From: an uncultured Ruminococcus sp. | GTDB lineage: Bacteria > Bacillota > Clostridia > Oscillospirales > Acutalibacteraceae | Length of the DNA stretch: 6,958 nt | NCBI GenBank assembly: GCA_902766305.1 | Contig: CACXDE010000417.1 | Location: 1 to 6,958 of the forward strand | Direction: 5' to 3' | Shown here: piece after piece, positions 1 through 6,804 of the stretch | Layout: every line of letters starts with the position of its first letter | How positions within the stretch are numbered: the first letter of the stretch is position 1 | Notes under the pieces: model-generated | What the model was told of the DNA's origin: nothing | The model's input: only the letters and a program-made list of their open reading frames with translations | Database searches by the model: none | Program-made: the position numbers and the translations under genes

Positions 1-90
1 GCACATATGATAAAATCTCTTGCAATTCTTTATGAAGTATCTACAGATTACATTTTTGAGCTTACGGACAATGAAAGAAATATCATCTGA
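1..90 (+). CDS. C-terminal end of a probable XRE-family helix-turn-helix transcriptional regulator (partial)
   Basis: Frame 1 is open from the window edge to a TGA at 88-90 and encodes 29 residues; the start lies outside the window. The residues LAILYEVSTDYIFELTDN match the last helix and tail of the Cro/CI (XRE, HTH_3) DNA-binding domain, whose usual ending is of the form LAxxxxVSTDYLLGLTDN. In this family the segment packs behind the recognition helix, so the DNA-contacting helices are off the left edge. Only about 6 residues follow the domain, so the protein probably ends soon after its HTH, as in small single-domain regulators, or the HTH is at the C-terminus. A strong hairpin terminator overlaps the last base of the stop codon. 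The identification rests on a short motif and the target of the regulator cannot be inferred. Confidence 0.75.
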   Translation, partial: AHMIKSLAILYEVSTDYIFELTDNERNII

Positions 91-123
91 CACCTTCACG
101 TTTGAATGAGGGTGTTATTTTTC
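90..123 (+). terminator. Intrinsic terminator of the HTH regulator gene
   Basis: ACACCTTCA (90-98) pairs with TGAATGAGGGTGT bases 107-115, giving a 9-bp stem with one T-G wobble and an 8-base loop (99-106). TATTTTTC follows at 116-123. The stem begins at the final A of the TGA stop, so the regulator transcript ends almost without a 3' untranslated region. Confidence 0.8.
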
Positions 124-151
124 ATCTCATATAAAGATGATTTTTGCCGCA

Positions 152-200
152 TTAATAAATAGAAACAGACACCCGCTCAGAACTAAGAAGGTGTCTGCTT
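152..200 (-). terminator. Intrinsic terminator of the minus-strand operon, possibly bidirectional
   Basis: CAGACACC (166-173) and GGTGTCTG (190-197) form a perfect 8-bp stem with a 16-base loop. On the minus strand the stem extends by a G-U and two A-U pairs (163-165 with 198-200), and the RNA continues with a U-rich tract (TTTCTATTTATT, complement of 154-165). It lies about 20 bases past the transglutaminase stop codon. Read on the plus strand the stem is followed by CTTTTATTAT, so it could also act as a back-up terminator for read-through from the HTH gene. Confidence 0.8.
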
Positions 201-217
201 TTATTATAAGAAAAGTT

Positions 218-3001
218 TTACAGATAATTTTTCCAGATATAGAATATTATCCGCTTGTGAACAGGTATGCGTCCGCAGATGGTGTGCGCTGTTTTGAAAT
301 ACAGCTCCCTGACAAAATCATTGTCTTCACTGCCTGCTCTGTTTTGTGAGTAATTGTCCGCTTCAAGTATAGCTACAAGCCTTTGCGCATCAGCAGGTTC
401 GATAAAGTCTGTCTCACTGCTCAGCTTCCTTGAAAAGTCAGGCTCCGAACCGTACATGTTTTCAACATAGCCGCCGTAATGTACAAGGTCAATGAACCTG
501 TCGAATGCTATGCGGCAGTTCATCGTTTTCTGCATTCTCATCATGTAAAGCCTTTTGATTACCAGAGCAGCAAGGCTCAGGATAATGAATCCGATAAGAA
601 CGGATATTATTACGGCTGCCGAGCTTGCTCCTCCTCCGGCGGCGCCGTCATCAGTTATCTCATTGCCCTCAGAATCTCTGTTTTTGAACTTCCAGCCCTT
701 GGCATTCATTATATTGTACATTGTTACCTCGCTGTAGCCGGGATAGGACGCTCTCATCCTGCCGTCAAGAGTAGGCGTTACCTCGACAGGCACCCAGCCG
801 TAATCCTTGAGGAATATCTCAACCCATGCGTGTGCGCTCATGTCGCTGACTGTCGCTGAATAGTGATAATCGCCGTTTTCCTTTGGCTCAAACAGCCCGG
901 AGCTTATTGAATATCCTGTGACATACCTTGACGGAACTCCAAGCATACGGTACATCAGCGCAGCAGTCGTGGCGAAATGTACGCAGTATCCCTGATGATT
1001 CTCAAACAGAAAGTACTCGACTGTTTCGGTATTGAAAGGTACGCTTCCGGGAGTTTTTGAATATTTAGCCTGAGTTTGCAAAGTGTAAAGTATGAATGTC
1101 GTTATCTCATTCAAATTATCAAGATTCGGTGTTTCATTTCTGCAAAGCTCTGCAAGTCTCGGAAATCTTGATACATCGTATGAGGTATAATTCTCGTTGG
1201 TTTTCTCCTGATAAAGATCAACAAAGCCTTCATAGTATTCAGGTATTTTATCCCATCTGTCGCTCATATTTATACAGTCGCCGTAAATATACTCGCCCTC
1301 ATAATACCTTGTTATGTTGCCCTGACCGTCACCGACAGCACCGATACCTTGATTATAGGCTGGATGGTATGGATACAGGACGTTGGTTGAATGTGAGCCA
1401 ACAGGACTTATCATATATCTGCTGGATATTCTGTTACCGCCTAAGTTATCGGTAACGGTTTGTGTGTCCATGTCGTACAGAGTATTTTTTCTTCCGAACT
1501 CGGAATAGATGTCGGATATTGCCTCTGACCGTCTCGACTGTTCTAGTATTGACGGGAACAAGGGCAATTCCTTTGAATCAATTGTAATGACCTTTTCTAT
1601 AGTGCTGTTTTCGAGGTACTCAGGATCATCATTATTTGATATATATTCCAGTATCGCATCTGAAAGCGTAGTACCCGTGACTTTTCCGCTGCCTTCACGC
1701 AGAATGTATGCGACAGACTCAAGATAATATGATGATGCGAAAAGATCAGAATCGCTGACATTATATGTATTCGTAAAAAGATCATACGTCATACCGTTGG
1801 AGACTGCAACCTCACGCCCGTTCTTATCATAGCAGTACACAAATTTTTCTTCACTGGCATTGTCCGCTTCCATGGATTTGAGTTCGATACCGACAATACT
1901 GCTGAGAGACTGAAGATAATCACGGCAATAATAGTTCACGACCTTTCCTTCAAGATCGTAGGTGAAAAACTCCTTATAGTAGGTGTCGAACCATCTTTTT
2001 TCCTCGCCGTCTATGGTGTAATCAAAAACCATGTTAAGGCTGCCGTATGCGTTGGACCAGCTGCTGCCGTCATAGTTTGCGCCGGTAAATCCTTTAAGAT
2101 AAAGATTGTTTCCCGGATTTTCGTCAATTGAAATATTGAATACGGGTTTCCCCGATTGTCTCAGATTTCCACGGCTTACAGTACCGTCATTGAGGTTTGT
2201 AGAAAAATTTCCCATGACATTGTTTATACTGTCCTGAAGCCATGCGTCCGCCATAAATACCTGATAATTGATGTCGTCCTCAAATATGTGCTGTGTCAGA
2301 AAGGAAGGTATAAACGAAATAAGAAGTATCGCCGCTACAAAAATAGTACCGACCGCCGTTGTATGTGAATTATTGTTAAGGTTCAGTCTTTTTTTCCGCC
2401 GTGAAATATTCGTATTGAATACAAAGAAGCCGAACTGGAATAAAACTATCAGTACGATATCGACAGGATTCAGCTCAGTGCCTTCAAGAGGTGAAAGAAT
2501 AACCAATCCAAGACAGATCAGAAATATTATGGAATGCCTTCGTATTACAAATTCAAGATAGAAAAGCAGAAGCGACACCATCATTACGATAGGAAGTGCA
2601 GCTGTAGATGTCAGGTTCTGGACAAGATCCCTTGTGCCGAAACCGTTCATAAGACTGTTCCATGTCGGCAGAACTGTAAACATTGTGATACCGCAAAAGA
2701 TCAGTATAAGATACGGGAAAAATTTATTTTTGTGGATATATACATACCAAAGCAAAAGGCTGAAGGTCTCAATACCGGCGACAACTAACCAATAAGCACC
2801 CGTAAGATTTATCCTGAATACATTAGCCAGTGCAGAGATCATTCCGTATATTCCCAGCATATACAGAATAATAAGTACCGGCGAGGGATCAGGCTTTCTG
2901 AACAATTTATCTTCCGCATTTCTTTCTTTTCGTGTAATGCCGGTCTTTTCTGTGCGGATAATAATTTTATTTTCTTTGATTTTCTTATTTATTTGCTCCA
3001 C
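218..3001 (-). CDS. TgpA-like membrane-anchored transglutaminase-like domain protein
   Basis: The 927-residue protein has about seven N-terminal membrane segments (near 41-62, 68-90, 93-112, 132-153, 157-172, 178-196, 213-235), a long extracytoplasmic region, a transglutaminase core, one C-terminal membrane segment (794-817) and a cytoplasmic tail of about 110 residues resembling DUF4129. This is the TgpA/DUF3488-transglutaminase plan. The core shows GYCVHFATTAALMYRMLGVP with Cys673, then SAHAWVEIF with His724, then GWVPVEVTPT, where Glu740 sits where many relatives have the third catalytic Asp. The Cys and His suggest a papain-like fold acting on proteins or peptides outside the membrane; the substrate is unknown. 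TgpA itself is about 670 residues, so the region at about 240-640 is enlarged. It is the last gene of the operon, 14 bases after the DUF58 stop. The start is uncertain: the GTG at 2999-3001 directly follows a G-run, and no in-frame ATG occurs before residue 48, inside the first membrane segment. Confidence 0.9.
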   Translation of the reverse strand: MEQINKKIKENKIIIRTEKTGITRKERNAEDKLFRKPDPSPVLIILYMLGIYGMISALANVFRINLTGAYWLVVAGIETFSLLLWYVYIHKNKFFPYLILIFCGITMFTVLPTWNSLMNGFGTRDLVQNLTSTAALPIVMMVSLLLFYLEFVIRRHSIIFLICLGLVILSPLEGTELNPVDIVLIVLFQFGFFVFNTNISRRKKRLNLNNNSHTTAVGTIFVAAILLISFIPSFLTQHIFEDDINYQVFMADAWLQDSINNVMGNFSTNLNDGTVSRGNLRQSGKPVFNISIDENPGNNLYLKGFTGANYDGSSWSNAYGSLNMVFDYTIDGEEKRWFDTYYKEFFTYDLEGKVVNYYCRDYLQSLSSIVGIELKSMEADNASEEKFVYCYDKNGREVAVSNGMTYDLFTNTYNVSDSDLFASSYYLESVAYILREGSGKVTGTTLSDAILEYISNNDDPEYLENSTIEKVITIDSKELPLFPSILEQSRRSEAISDIYSEFGRKNTLYDMDTQTVTDNLGGNRISSRYMISPVGSHSTNVLYPYHPAYNQGIGAVGDGQGNITRYYEGEYIYGDCINMSDRWDKIPEYYEGFVDLYQEKTNENYTSYDVSRFPRLAELCRNETPNLDNLNEITTFILYTLQTQAKYSKTPGSVPFNTETVEYFLFENHQGYCVHFATTAALMYRMLGVPSRYVTGYSISSGLFEPKENGDYHYSATVSDMSAHAWVEIFLKDYGWVPVEVTPTLDGRMRASYPGYSEVTMYNIMNAKGWKFKNRDSEGNEITDDGAAGGGASSAAVIISVLIGFIILSLAALVIKRLYMMRMQKTMNCRIAFDRFIDLVHYGGYVENMYGSEPDFSRKLSSETDFIEPADAQRLVAILEADNYSQNRAGSEDNDFVRELYFKTAHTICGRIPVHKRIIFYIWKNYL

Positions 3002-3015
3002 CCCCAGACCGCATG

Positions 3016-4113
3016 TCAGTTAAGTTCAAAATATTGCTTGGTTATCTCATCTATAATATTGTCTTTGTTAAATGTGTAAATGTGTTTTCCTCCGAAATAC
3101 CAGTTAAGTGAAGTGTTAATAAGCATCACATTATCTTCGGGTGAAACCTTGCAGACAGCGCAGTATTCATCTTCAGTGCAAAAAGACTCTGCTTTAAAAA
3201 ATTCTGTCATAAAATCGTCAATCTTTGATTTTTTGTCAAGCTCATACAATTTCATATCATTGCTTGCTCTGTCATAGTAATGTATTTTGATTATGATATC
3301 ATACTCCATAAGATTGTTCAGCAGTGAACAGAGAAGCTCGGAATAAGCATCTATGTCAGTAACGCTCAATTTTTCTGCTGACGATGTGTCAAGATAAAGA
3401 TCAAAAATGAAGTCGTTTTCCTTCTGGTATTCCTTTATCCATATTGTTTCCGTTCTTGCGCTGTAGTTGCGGTGCATATGCCTTATCAGATCACCCTGAC
3501 GGTATTCACGCACAAGCCTTATTTCGCTGTGATCCTCACCCTTTTTATCGGAATTACTCTGAGCCACAGGTTCGTTTGTGTAAGTACCGAAGGGCGGCAT
3601 TGTAATATTCATTTTTTTCGGTGACGGAAGTACAATAACCTCGTGAATGACATCATGAAGCTTTTTAGAGCTTGAAAAAATCATGAAATAATCATATACA
3701 CGAAGTCTCAGCAAATAAATACGCACAACTCCGCTGTATGGTGCTGTATAAAAAAGAGAAGCAGTGTTATTTTTATTGTCGCTGTTTCTTCCGGCACTTC
3801 CGTTGAGCCTTCTCAGAACAGAGGATTTATTGCCTTTGTATCTCATCAGAACCGTAACGCAGTATTTTGTTATAGGAAATCTGCTCCTGTTTTCAGTACG
3901 TATGATAAGAGGAGTTTCATGATCCTTATATATTACAGAGGATTGTTCGGGAATATCAGCAGAAAGCTTGTGTCTGAGTACTCTTGCCAGCACAAAGGAA
4001 AACACAACAAATATCACCGCACAGATGGCTGCTGCCATTAAATAGGGCTGTCGGTTCATTCCGGCAAAATACCATGCAGCGGCAATTATCAGCAGAGTAA
4101 CAAATTTTCTCAT
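3016..4113 (-). CDS. DUF58 domain-containing membrane protein
   Basis: The 365-residue protein has two closely spaced N-terminal hydrophobic segments (about 4-19 and 23-45), then a soluble region. The DUF58 signature is at about 197-221: EIRLVREYRQGDLIRHMHRN followed by YSART, matching the family pattern of R-E-Y-x-x-G-D and a later S/A-A-R. After it comes a vWA-like stretch starting at DLYLDTSS (239-245), with only part of a DxSxS metal site visible. DUF58 proteins have no established enzymatic activity; they are regularly encoded next to MoxR ATPases and transglutaminase-like proteins and are inferred to be MoxR partners at the membrane. The ATG overlaps the MoxR stop codon (ATGA, 4110-4113), which implies translational coupling. 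A GGGAG ribosome site (4121-4125) lies 7 bases upstream, inside the last MoxR codons. The region at 104-116 is rich in Asn, Ser and Gly and looks like a flexible loop. Confidence 0.9.
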   Translation of the reverse strand: MRKFVTLLIIAAAWYFAGMNRQPYLMAAAICAVIFVVFSFVLARVLRHKLSADIPEQSSVIYKDHETPLIIRTENRSRFPITKYCVTVLMRYKGNKSSVLRRLNGSAGRNSDNKNNTASLFYTAPYSGVVRIYLLRLRVYDYFMIFSSSKKLHDVIHEVIVLPSPKKMNITMPPFGTYTNEPVAQSNSDKKGEDHSEIRLVREYRQGDLIRHMHRNYSARTETIWIKEYQKENDFIFDLYLDTSSAEKLSVTDIDAYSELLCSLLNNLMEYDIIIKIHYYDRASNDMKLYELDKKSKIDDFMTEFFKAESFCTEDEYCAVCKVSPEDNVMLINTSLNWYFGGKHIYTFNKDNIIDEITKQYFELN

Positions 4114-5060
4114 TTTTTAGCTCCCATATACGGCATTTCAACTGATTTAGCTATCTGTTCTATAATATCCTTCTTATGCTTCTGATCCATTTTAGCACCA
4201 GCATTCAGAATGATCCTGTGAGTAAGAACATACGGCAGCTGACCGAGAACGTCCGCCGGAACAACAAACTGTCTTCCGGATATCCATGCGGCAGCCTTTG
4301 AGCATTTTACGAGAGCTATTGTCGCACGGGGGCTTGCGCCTCTTTCAATGTAGGGATTGTTTCTTGTTGCATTTACCAGCTTTAGTATGTATTCATACAC
4401 CTCATCCTTAATGTAAACATTATGTATATCCTTCTGCATTGTACGCAGTATCTCATCGTTAAGCACAGTCTTGACGATATCTGTTCTCGCGCCTGCGCCT
4501 ACAGAACGAGCTATTTCAAGCTCGCTGTCGTGATCCGGGTATCCGAGTGACAGAGTTATCATGAATCTGTCTATCTGCGCTTCCGGCAGCTGCTGAGTTC
4601 CGCTTGTGCCGGAAGGGTTCTGGGTTGCTATAACAAGAAACGGATCAGGTACTGTACGGGTAATACCCTCGACAGATACTTTCCTTTCCTCCATAACCTC
4701 CAGCAGAGCGGACTGCGTTTTCGGGGAGGTACGGTTTATTTCGTCTGCTAACAGCAGATTTGTGAATACGCTTCCTTCCTGAAACACAAACTTGTCCTCG
4801 TCACGTCTGTATATGGAAAAGCCTGTCAGGTCTGACGGCATAACATCAGGTGTGAACTGTACTCTTTTTCTGTCCAGACCCATTGCTGCTGCAAAAGCAG
4901 AGGCGAGAGTTGTTTTTCCCACACCGGGAATATCCTCCATAAGTACATGACCGTTTGCAAGAAACGCAGTCATTATTTCTTTTATTTCCTCAGACTTTCC
5001 CAAAACCGCCTTATTGACTTCATTCAGGGCAGCCTGTGCATAGCTGACATATTCAAACAC
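4110..5060 (-). CDS. MoxR-family AAA+ ATPase
   Basis: The 316-residue protein has the full MoxR (AAA_3 plus lid) set. Walker A is IPGVGKTT (44-51, Lys49), Walker B is LLLADE (102-107, Asp106 and Glu107) followed by the family motif INRTSPKTQSALLEVMEE, sensor 1 is ATQNPSG (Asn148), the arginine-finger region is LPEAQIDRFM (Arg165), and sensor 2 is GASPRA (Arg245). All catalytic positions are intact, so it should hydrolyse ATP. Length is typical for the family. MoxR ATPases are cytoplasmic and thought to remodel or activate partner proteins; the DUF58 gene overlapping its stop is the likely partner. The start is GTG (5058-5060), supported by a strong AAGGAG site 7 bases upstream, and no in-frame ATG occurs before residue 30, which would cut into the domain. 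It begins 15 bases after the deacylase stop. The family is certain; the cellular target is not. Confidence 0.96.
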   Translation of the reverse strand: MFEYVSYAQAALNEVNKAVLGKSEEIKEIMTAFLANGHVLMEDIPGVGKTTLASAFAAAMGLDRKRVQFTPDVMPSDLTGFSIYRRDEDKFVFQEGSVFTNLLLADEINRTSPKTQSALLEVMEERKVSVEGITRTVPDPFLVIATQNPSGTSGTQQLPEAQIDRFMITLSLGYPDHDSELEIARSVGAGARTDIVKTVLNDEILRTMQKDIHNVYIKDEVYEYILKLVNATRNNPYIERGASPRATIALVKCSKAAAWISGRQFVVPADVLGQLPYVLTHRIILNAGAKMDQKHKKDIIEQIAKSVEMPYMGAKK

Positions 5061-5075
5061 AAAATCACTCCTTCA
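5061..5075 (-). promoter_or_regulatory. Strong ribosome binding site that fixes the GTG start of the MoxR gene
   Basis: On the minus strand the gap between the deacylase stop and the MoxR start contains GAAGGAGTG, with AAGGAG at 5068-5073 and a 7-base spacer to GTG at 5058-5060. This is close to the ideal Shine-Dalgarno sequence and distance and decides the start in the absence of a nearby ATG. Confidence 0.85.
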
Positions 5076-5555
5076 TTATTCTGCCGTTAACTCGGCAGAT
5101 TCGACTTTTATTACCTTTCTAAGGTTTTCGAGTGGCATTTCGAGCTGAAAACCTATCTTTCCTCCGCTGAAATATATGGTATCATAATTTTCAGCGGTTT
5201 TATGAATAAATGTTCTGAAATACTTTTTCATTCCGACAGGTGAGCATCCGCCGTGTACATACCCTGTCAGCGGAAGAAGCTCCTTTGACTTTATCATGGA
5301 TACAGATTTTTCTCCGGCTGCACACGCCGCTTTTTTTAGATCAAGCTCCTGAGCAACGGGTATCATGAATACATAGTGAGAACCGCTTTTTCCTACTGTT
5401 ACAAGTGTCTTGAAAACGCGGGCGGGGTCTTCACCAAGCGCAATTGCAGTATCAACACCGGCTACAGCGCCTGTTTCGGTATAGTAATGCTCAGTATAAG
5501 CTATTTTCATGCTGTCGAATTTCCGCATAGCATTTGTTTTATTATCTTTAGCCAT
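5076..5555 (-). CDS. ybaK: YbaK/EbsC-type aminoacyl-tRNA deacylase (Cys-tRNA(Pro)/Cys-tRNA(Cys) deacylase family)
   Basis: The 159-residue protein matches the single-domain YbaK/EbsC family along its whole length. Visible hallmarks are LGEDPARVFKTLV (40-52), where Lys49 corresponds to the conserved catalytic Lys, PVAQELDLKKAA (66-77), TGYVHGGCSPVGMKK (97-111), the GGxSPxG loop, and the IYFSGGKIGFQLEM strand near the end (127-140). Known members hydrolyse Cys mischarged on tRNA(Pro) in the cytoplasm, so this is probably a translation quality-control enzyme. Related ProX or Ala-specific editing proteins differ in specificity; the GGxSPxG loop favours the YbaK group, but substrate choice is inferred. 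It is the first gene after a consensus promoter, with a predicted leader of about 40 bases. The ATG at 5553-5555 has only a weak ribosome site (GGA about 11 bases upstream). The stop is 15 bases before the MoxR start, so it is probably co-transcribed with the MoxR module. Confidence 0.93.
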   Translation of the reverse strand: MAKDNKTNAMRKFDSMKIAYTEHYYTETGAVAGVDTAIALGEDPARVFKTLVTVGKSGSHYVFMIPVAQELDLKKAACAAGEKSVSMIKSKELLPLTGYVHGGCSPVGMKKYFRTFIHKTAENYDTIYFSGGKIGFQLEMPLENLRKVIKVESAELTAE

Positions 5556-5601
5556 TTTATCACATTCCAGTTCATAATATTATTCCAATATGTATACAAA
5601 A

Positions 5602-5630
5602 ATTATAACATTCAATCTTTGATATGTCAA
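5602..5630 (-). promoter_or_regulatory. Perfect sigma-A/sigma-70 promoter of the ybaK-moxR-DUF58-transglutaminase operon
   Basis: Read on the minus strand, TTGACA (5625-5630) and TATAAT (5602-5607) are separated by exactly 17 bases (5608-5624), a full match to the consensus at the optimal spacing. Transcription should start near 5595, about 40 bases before the ybaK ATG. The surrounding DNA is AT-rich. No obvious operator inverted repeat overlaps the elements, so strong constitutive expression is the simplest reading. Confidence 0.85.
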
Positions 5631-5688
5631 TAATGACAAAACATCAGGGATGCTTTATTTTTTCCATAATGCTGTATTGTTAAAAAGG

Positions 5689-5717
5689 TTGAATTTAGTC
5701 CGGAGATGGTGTATTAT
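5689..5717 (+). promoter_or_regulatory. Probable promoter of the ATP-grasp gene
   Basis: TTGAAT (5689-5694, 4 of 6 matches to consensus) and TATTAT (5712-5717, 5 of 6) are separated by 17 bases. Predicted start is near 5724, giving a leader of about 40 bases before the GTG. Its -35 box lies about 60 bases from the divergent operon promoter, so the two are separate and do not overlap. Confidence 0.6.
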
Positions 5718-5762
5718 AGTGTTCAGTGTAAAATAAAAGTTTAGTTTAATGGATGTGGTGTT

Positions 5763-6764
5763 GTGTCAAGAAAGTTTACATATATGCTTGCAAGGATACT
5801 GAAAATGAATTACGCTCAGATGTTCCGTATTGCCGGCGCAGTTTCCAAAAAATGTGACAAGTCTTTTTTCGCAGTTGTCAAGGACATGGTACACTGCGGA
5901 ATGAAATATCAGGCAGGTTATTATGACTATCAGGAATTTGAATTTTATAACCTGAATGAAGAGCAGAGGGAGACTTATCTTACCAGAGGAAAGAACAACG
6001 CTATTATTATAAAGTATAATGATAAGCAGTATATGAATGTTTTTGACGATAAAATAACATTCAATAAAAAATTCAATGATTTTCTGAATCGTGACTGGCT
6101 TGATCTTGACAGCGCATCTTTTGATGAGTTCAAGGCTTTTGTCGAAAAAAATCCTGTGATAATGGGAAAGCCTGCTGACGGTGTAGGCGGAAACGGAGTG
6201 GAAAAGTATGACGCTTCAAACTACAAGGATGTACGGGAGTTATACGATACTCTGAAAAAGAAAAAGCAGAATCTGCTTGAAACATTCATAATCCAGCACC
6301 CTGATATGCAGGTACTCTATGATAAGTCCGTAAATACAATGAGGATGTTTACATTCTGCAGGGACGGAAAGGGCTGTTTTTTGCAGGCTATACTCAAGAT
6401 CGGCAACGGCGGAGTAGTTGATAACTTTTCAAGCGGCGGTATGTATACCTTTGTCGAAGATAACGGCGTTGTCGAAGTTCCGGCAATAGATAAGGATGAC
6501 AAGCTGTATGAGAAGCATCCTGTAACAGGTACTGGCATAATCGGGTTCAAAGTACCGATGTTTGATGAAGCGGTTGAACTCGTGAAAAAAGCGGCGGAGG
6601 TCGTGCCGCAGGTCGGATATGTCGGCTGGGATGTAGGAATAAGCGAAAACGGTCCCGTTATTATAGAGGGAAATTCATTTCCGGGAGTCTTCCAGAAAAG
6701 GGCAAGTCTTTCAAAGGACAAAACCGGTATAATACCGAAATACAGAGAATATATGGATATATAA
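5763..6764 (+). CDS. Sugar-transfer-associated ATP-grasp family protein
   Basis: The 333-residue protein shows an ATP-grasp core: IMGKPADGVGGNGVEKY (133-149, Lys136 and the glycine-rich loop over the phosphates), LLETFIIQHPDM (171-182, the hinge contacting adenine), NTMRMFTF (191-198, Arg194), VGWDVGI (287-293, Asp290) and VIIEGNSFPG (299-308, with Glu302 and Asn304 as metal ligands). This pattern and length fit the sugar-transfer-associated ATP-grasp family (ATPgrasp_ST, sometimes called hexapeptide transferase family), often found in surface-polysaccharide clusters. Such enzymes would join a carboxylate to an amine or other nucleophile using ATP; the substrate here is unknown. No signal peptide is seen, so it is cytoplasmic. 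The GTG at 5763 has only GGATG-like sequence upstream; an ATG at 5784-5786 (residue 8) is an alternative start. The upstream frame is closed by TAG at 5742-5744. It has its own promoter and terminator and appears monocistronic. Confidence 0.85.
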   Translation: MSRKFTYMLARILKMNYAQMFRIAGAVSKKCDKSFFAVVKDMVHCGMKYQAGYYDYQEFEFYNLNEEQRETYLTRGKNNAIIIKYNDKQYMNVFDDKITFNKKFNDFLNRDWLDLDSASFDEFKAFVEKNPVIMGKPADGVGGNGVEKYDASNYKDVRELYDTLKKKKQNLLETFIIQHPDMQVLYDKSVNTMRMFTFCRDGKGCFLQAILKIGNGGVVDNFSSGGMYTFVEDNGVVEVPAIDKDDKLYEKHPVTGTGIIGFKVPMFDEAVELVKKAAEVVPQVGYVGWDVGISENGPVIIEGNSFPGVFQKRASLSKDKTGIIPKYREYMDI

Positions 6765-6767
6765 AAC

Positions 6768-6804
6768 AGAGGGGCGAAGCTTTACACGGCTTCACCCCTT
6801 TTAT
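6768..6804 (+). terminator. Intrinsic terminator of the ATP-grasp gene
   Basis: GGGGCGAAGC (6771-6780) pairs with GCTTCACCCC (6789-6798), a 10-bp stem with one internal C-A mismatch and an 8-base loop, extended by A-T pairing at the base and followed by TTTTATTA. It starts 4 bases after the TAA stop (6762-6764). Confidence 0.85.

Noticed and set aside
137..349. Plus-strand open frame of 70 codons
   Set aside because: It runs through the operon terminator and antisense to the transglutaminase C-terminus, has no clear ribosome site and resembles no family.
479..859. Plus-strand open frame of 126 codons
   Set aside because: It is antisense to the transglutaminase core, whose catalytic motifs are clear on the minus strand; the Cys/His-rich composition looks like a by-product of that coding.
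4581..4614. 8-bp perfect inverted repeat (TTCCGGCA / TGCCGGAA) within the MoxR gene
   Set aside because: It lies in the codons for the conserved region between sensor 1 and the arginine finger, has an 18-base spacer and no T-run, so it is most simply a codon coincidence.
5556..5601. Possible leader peptide or riboswitch ahead of ybaK
   Set aside because: The predicted leader is only about 40 bases, has no stable stem, and its short ATG frames overlap ybaK without conserved features.
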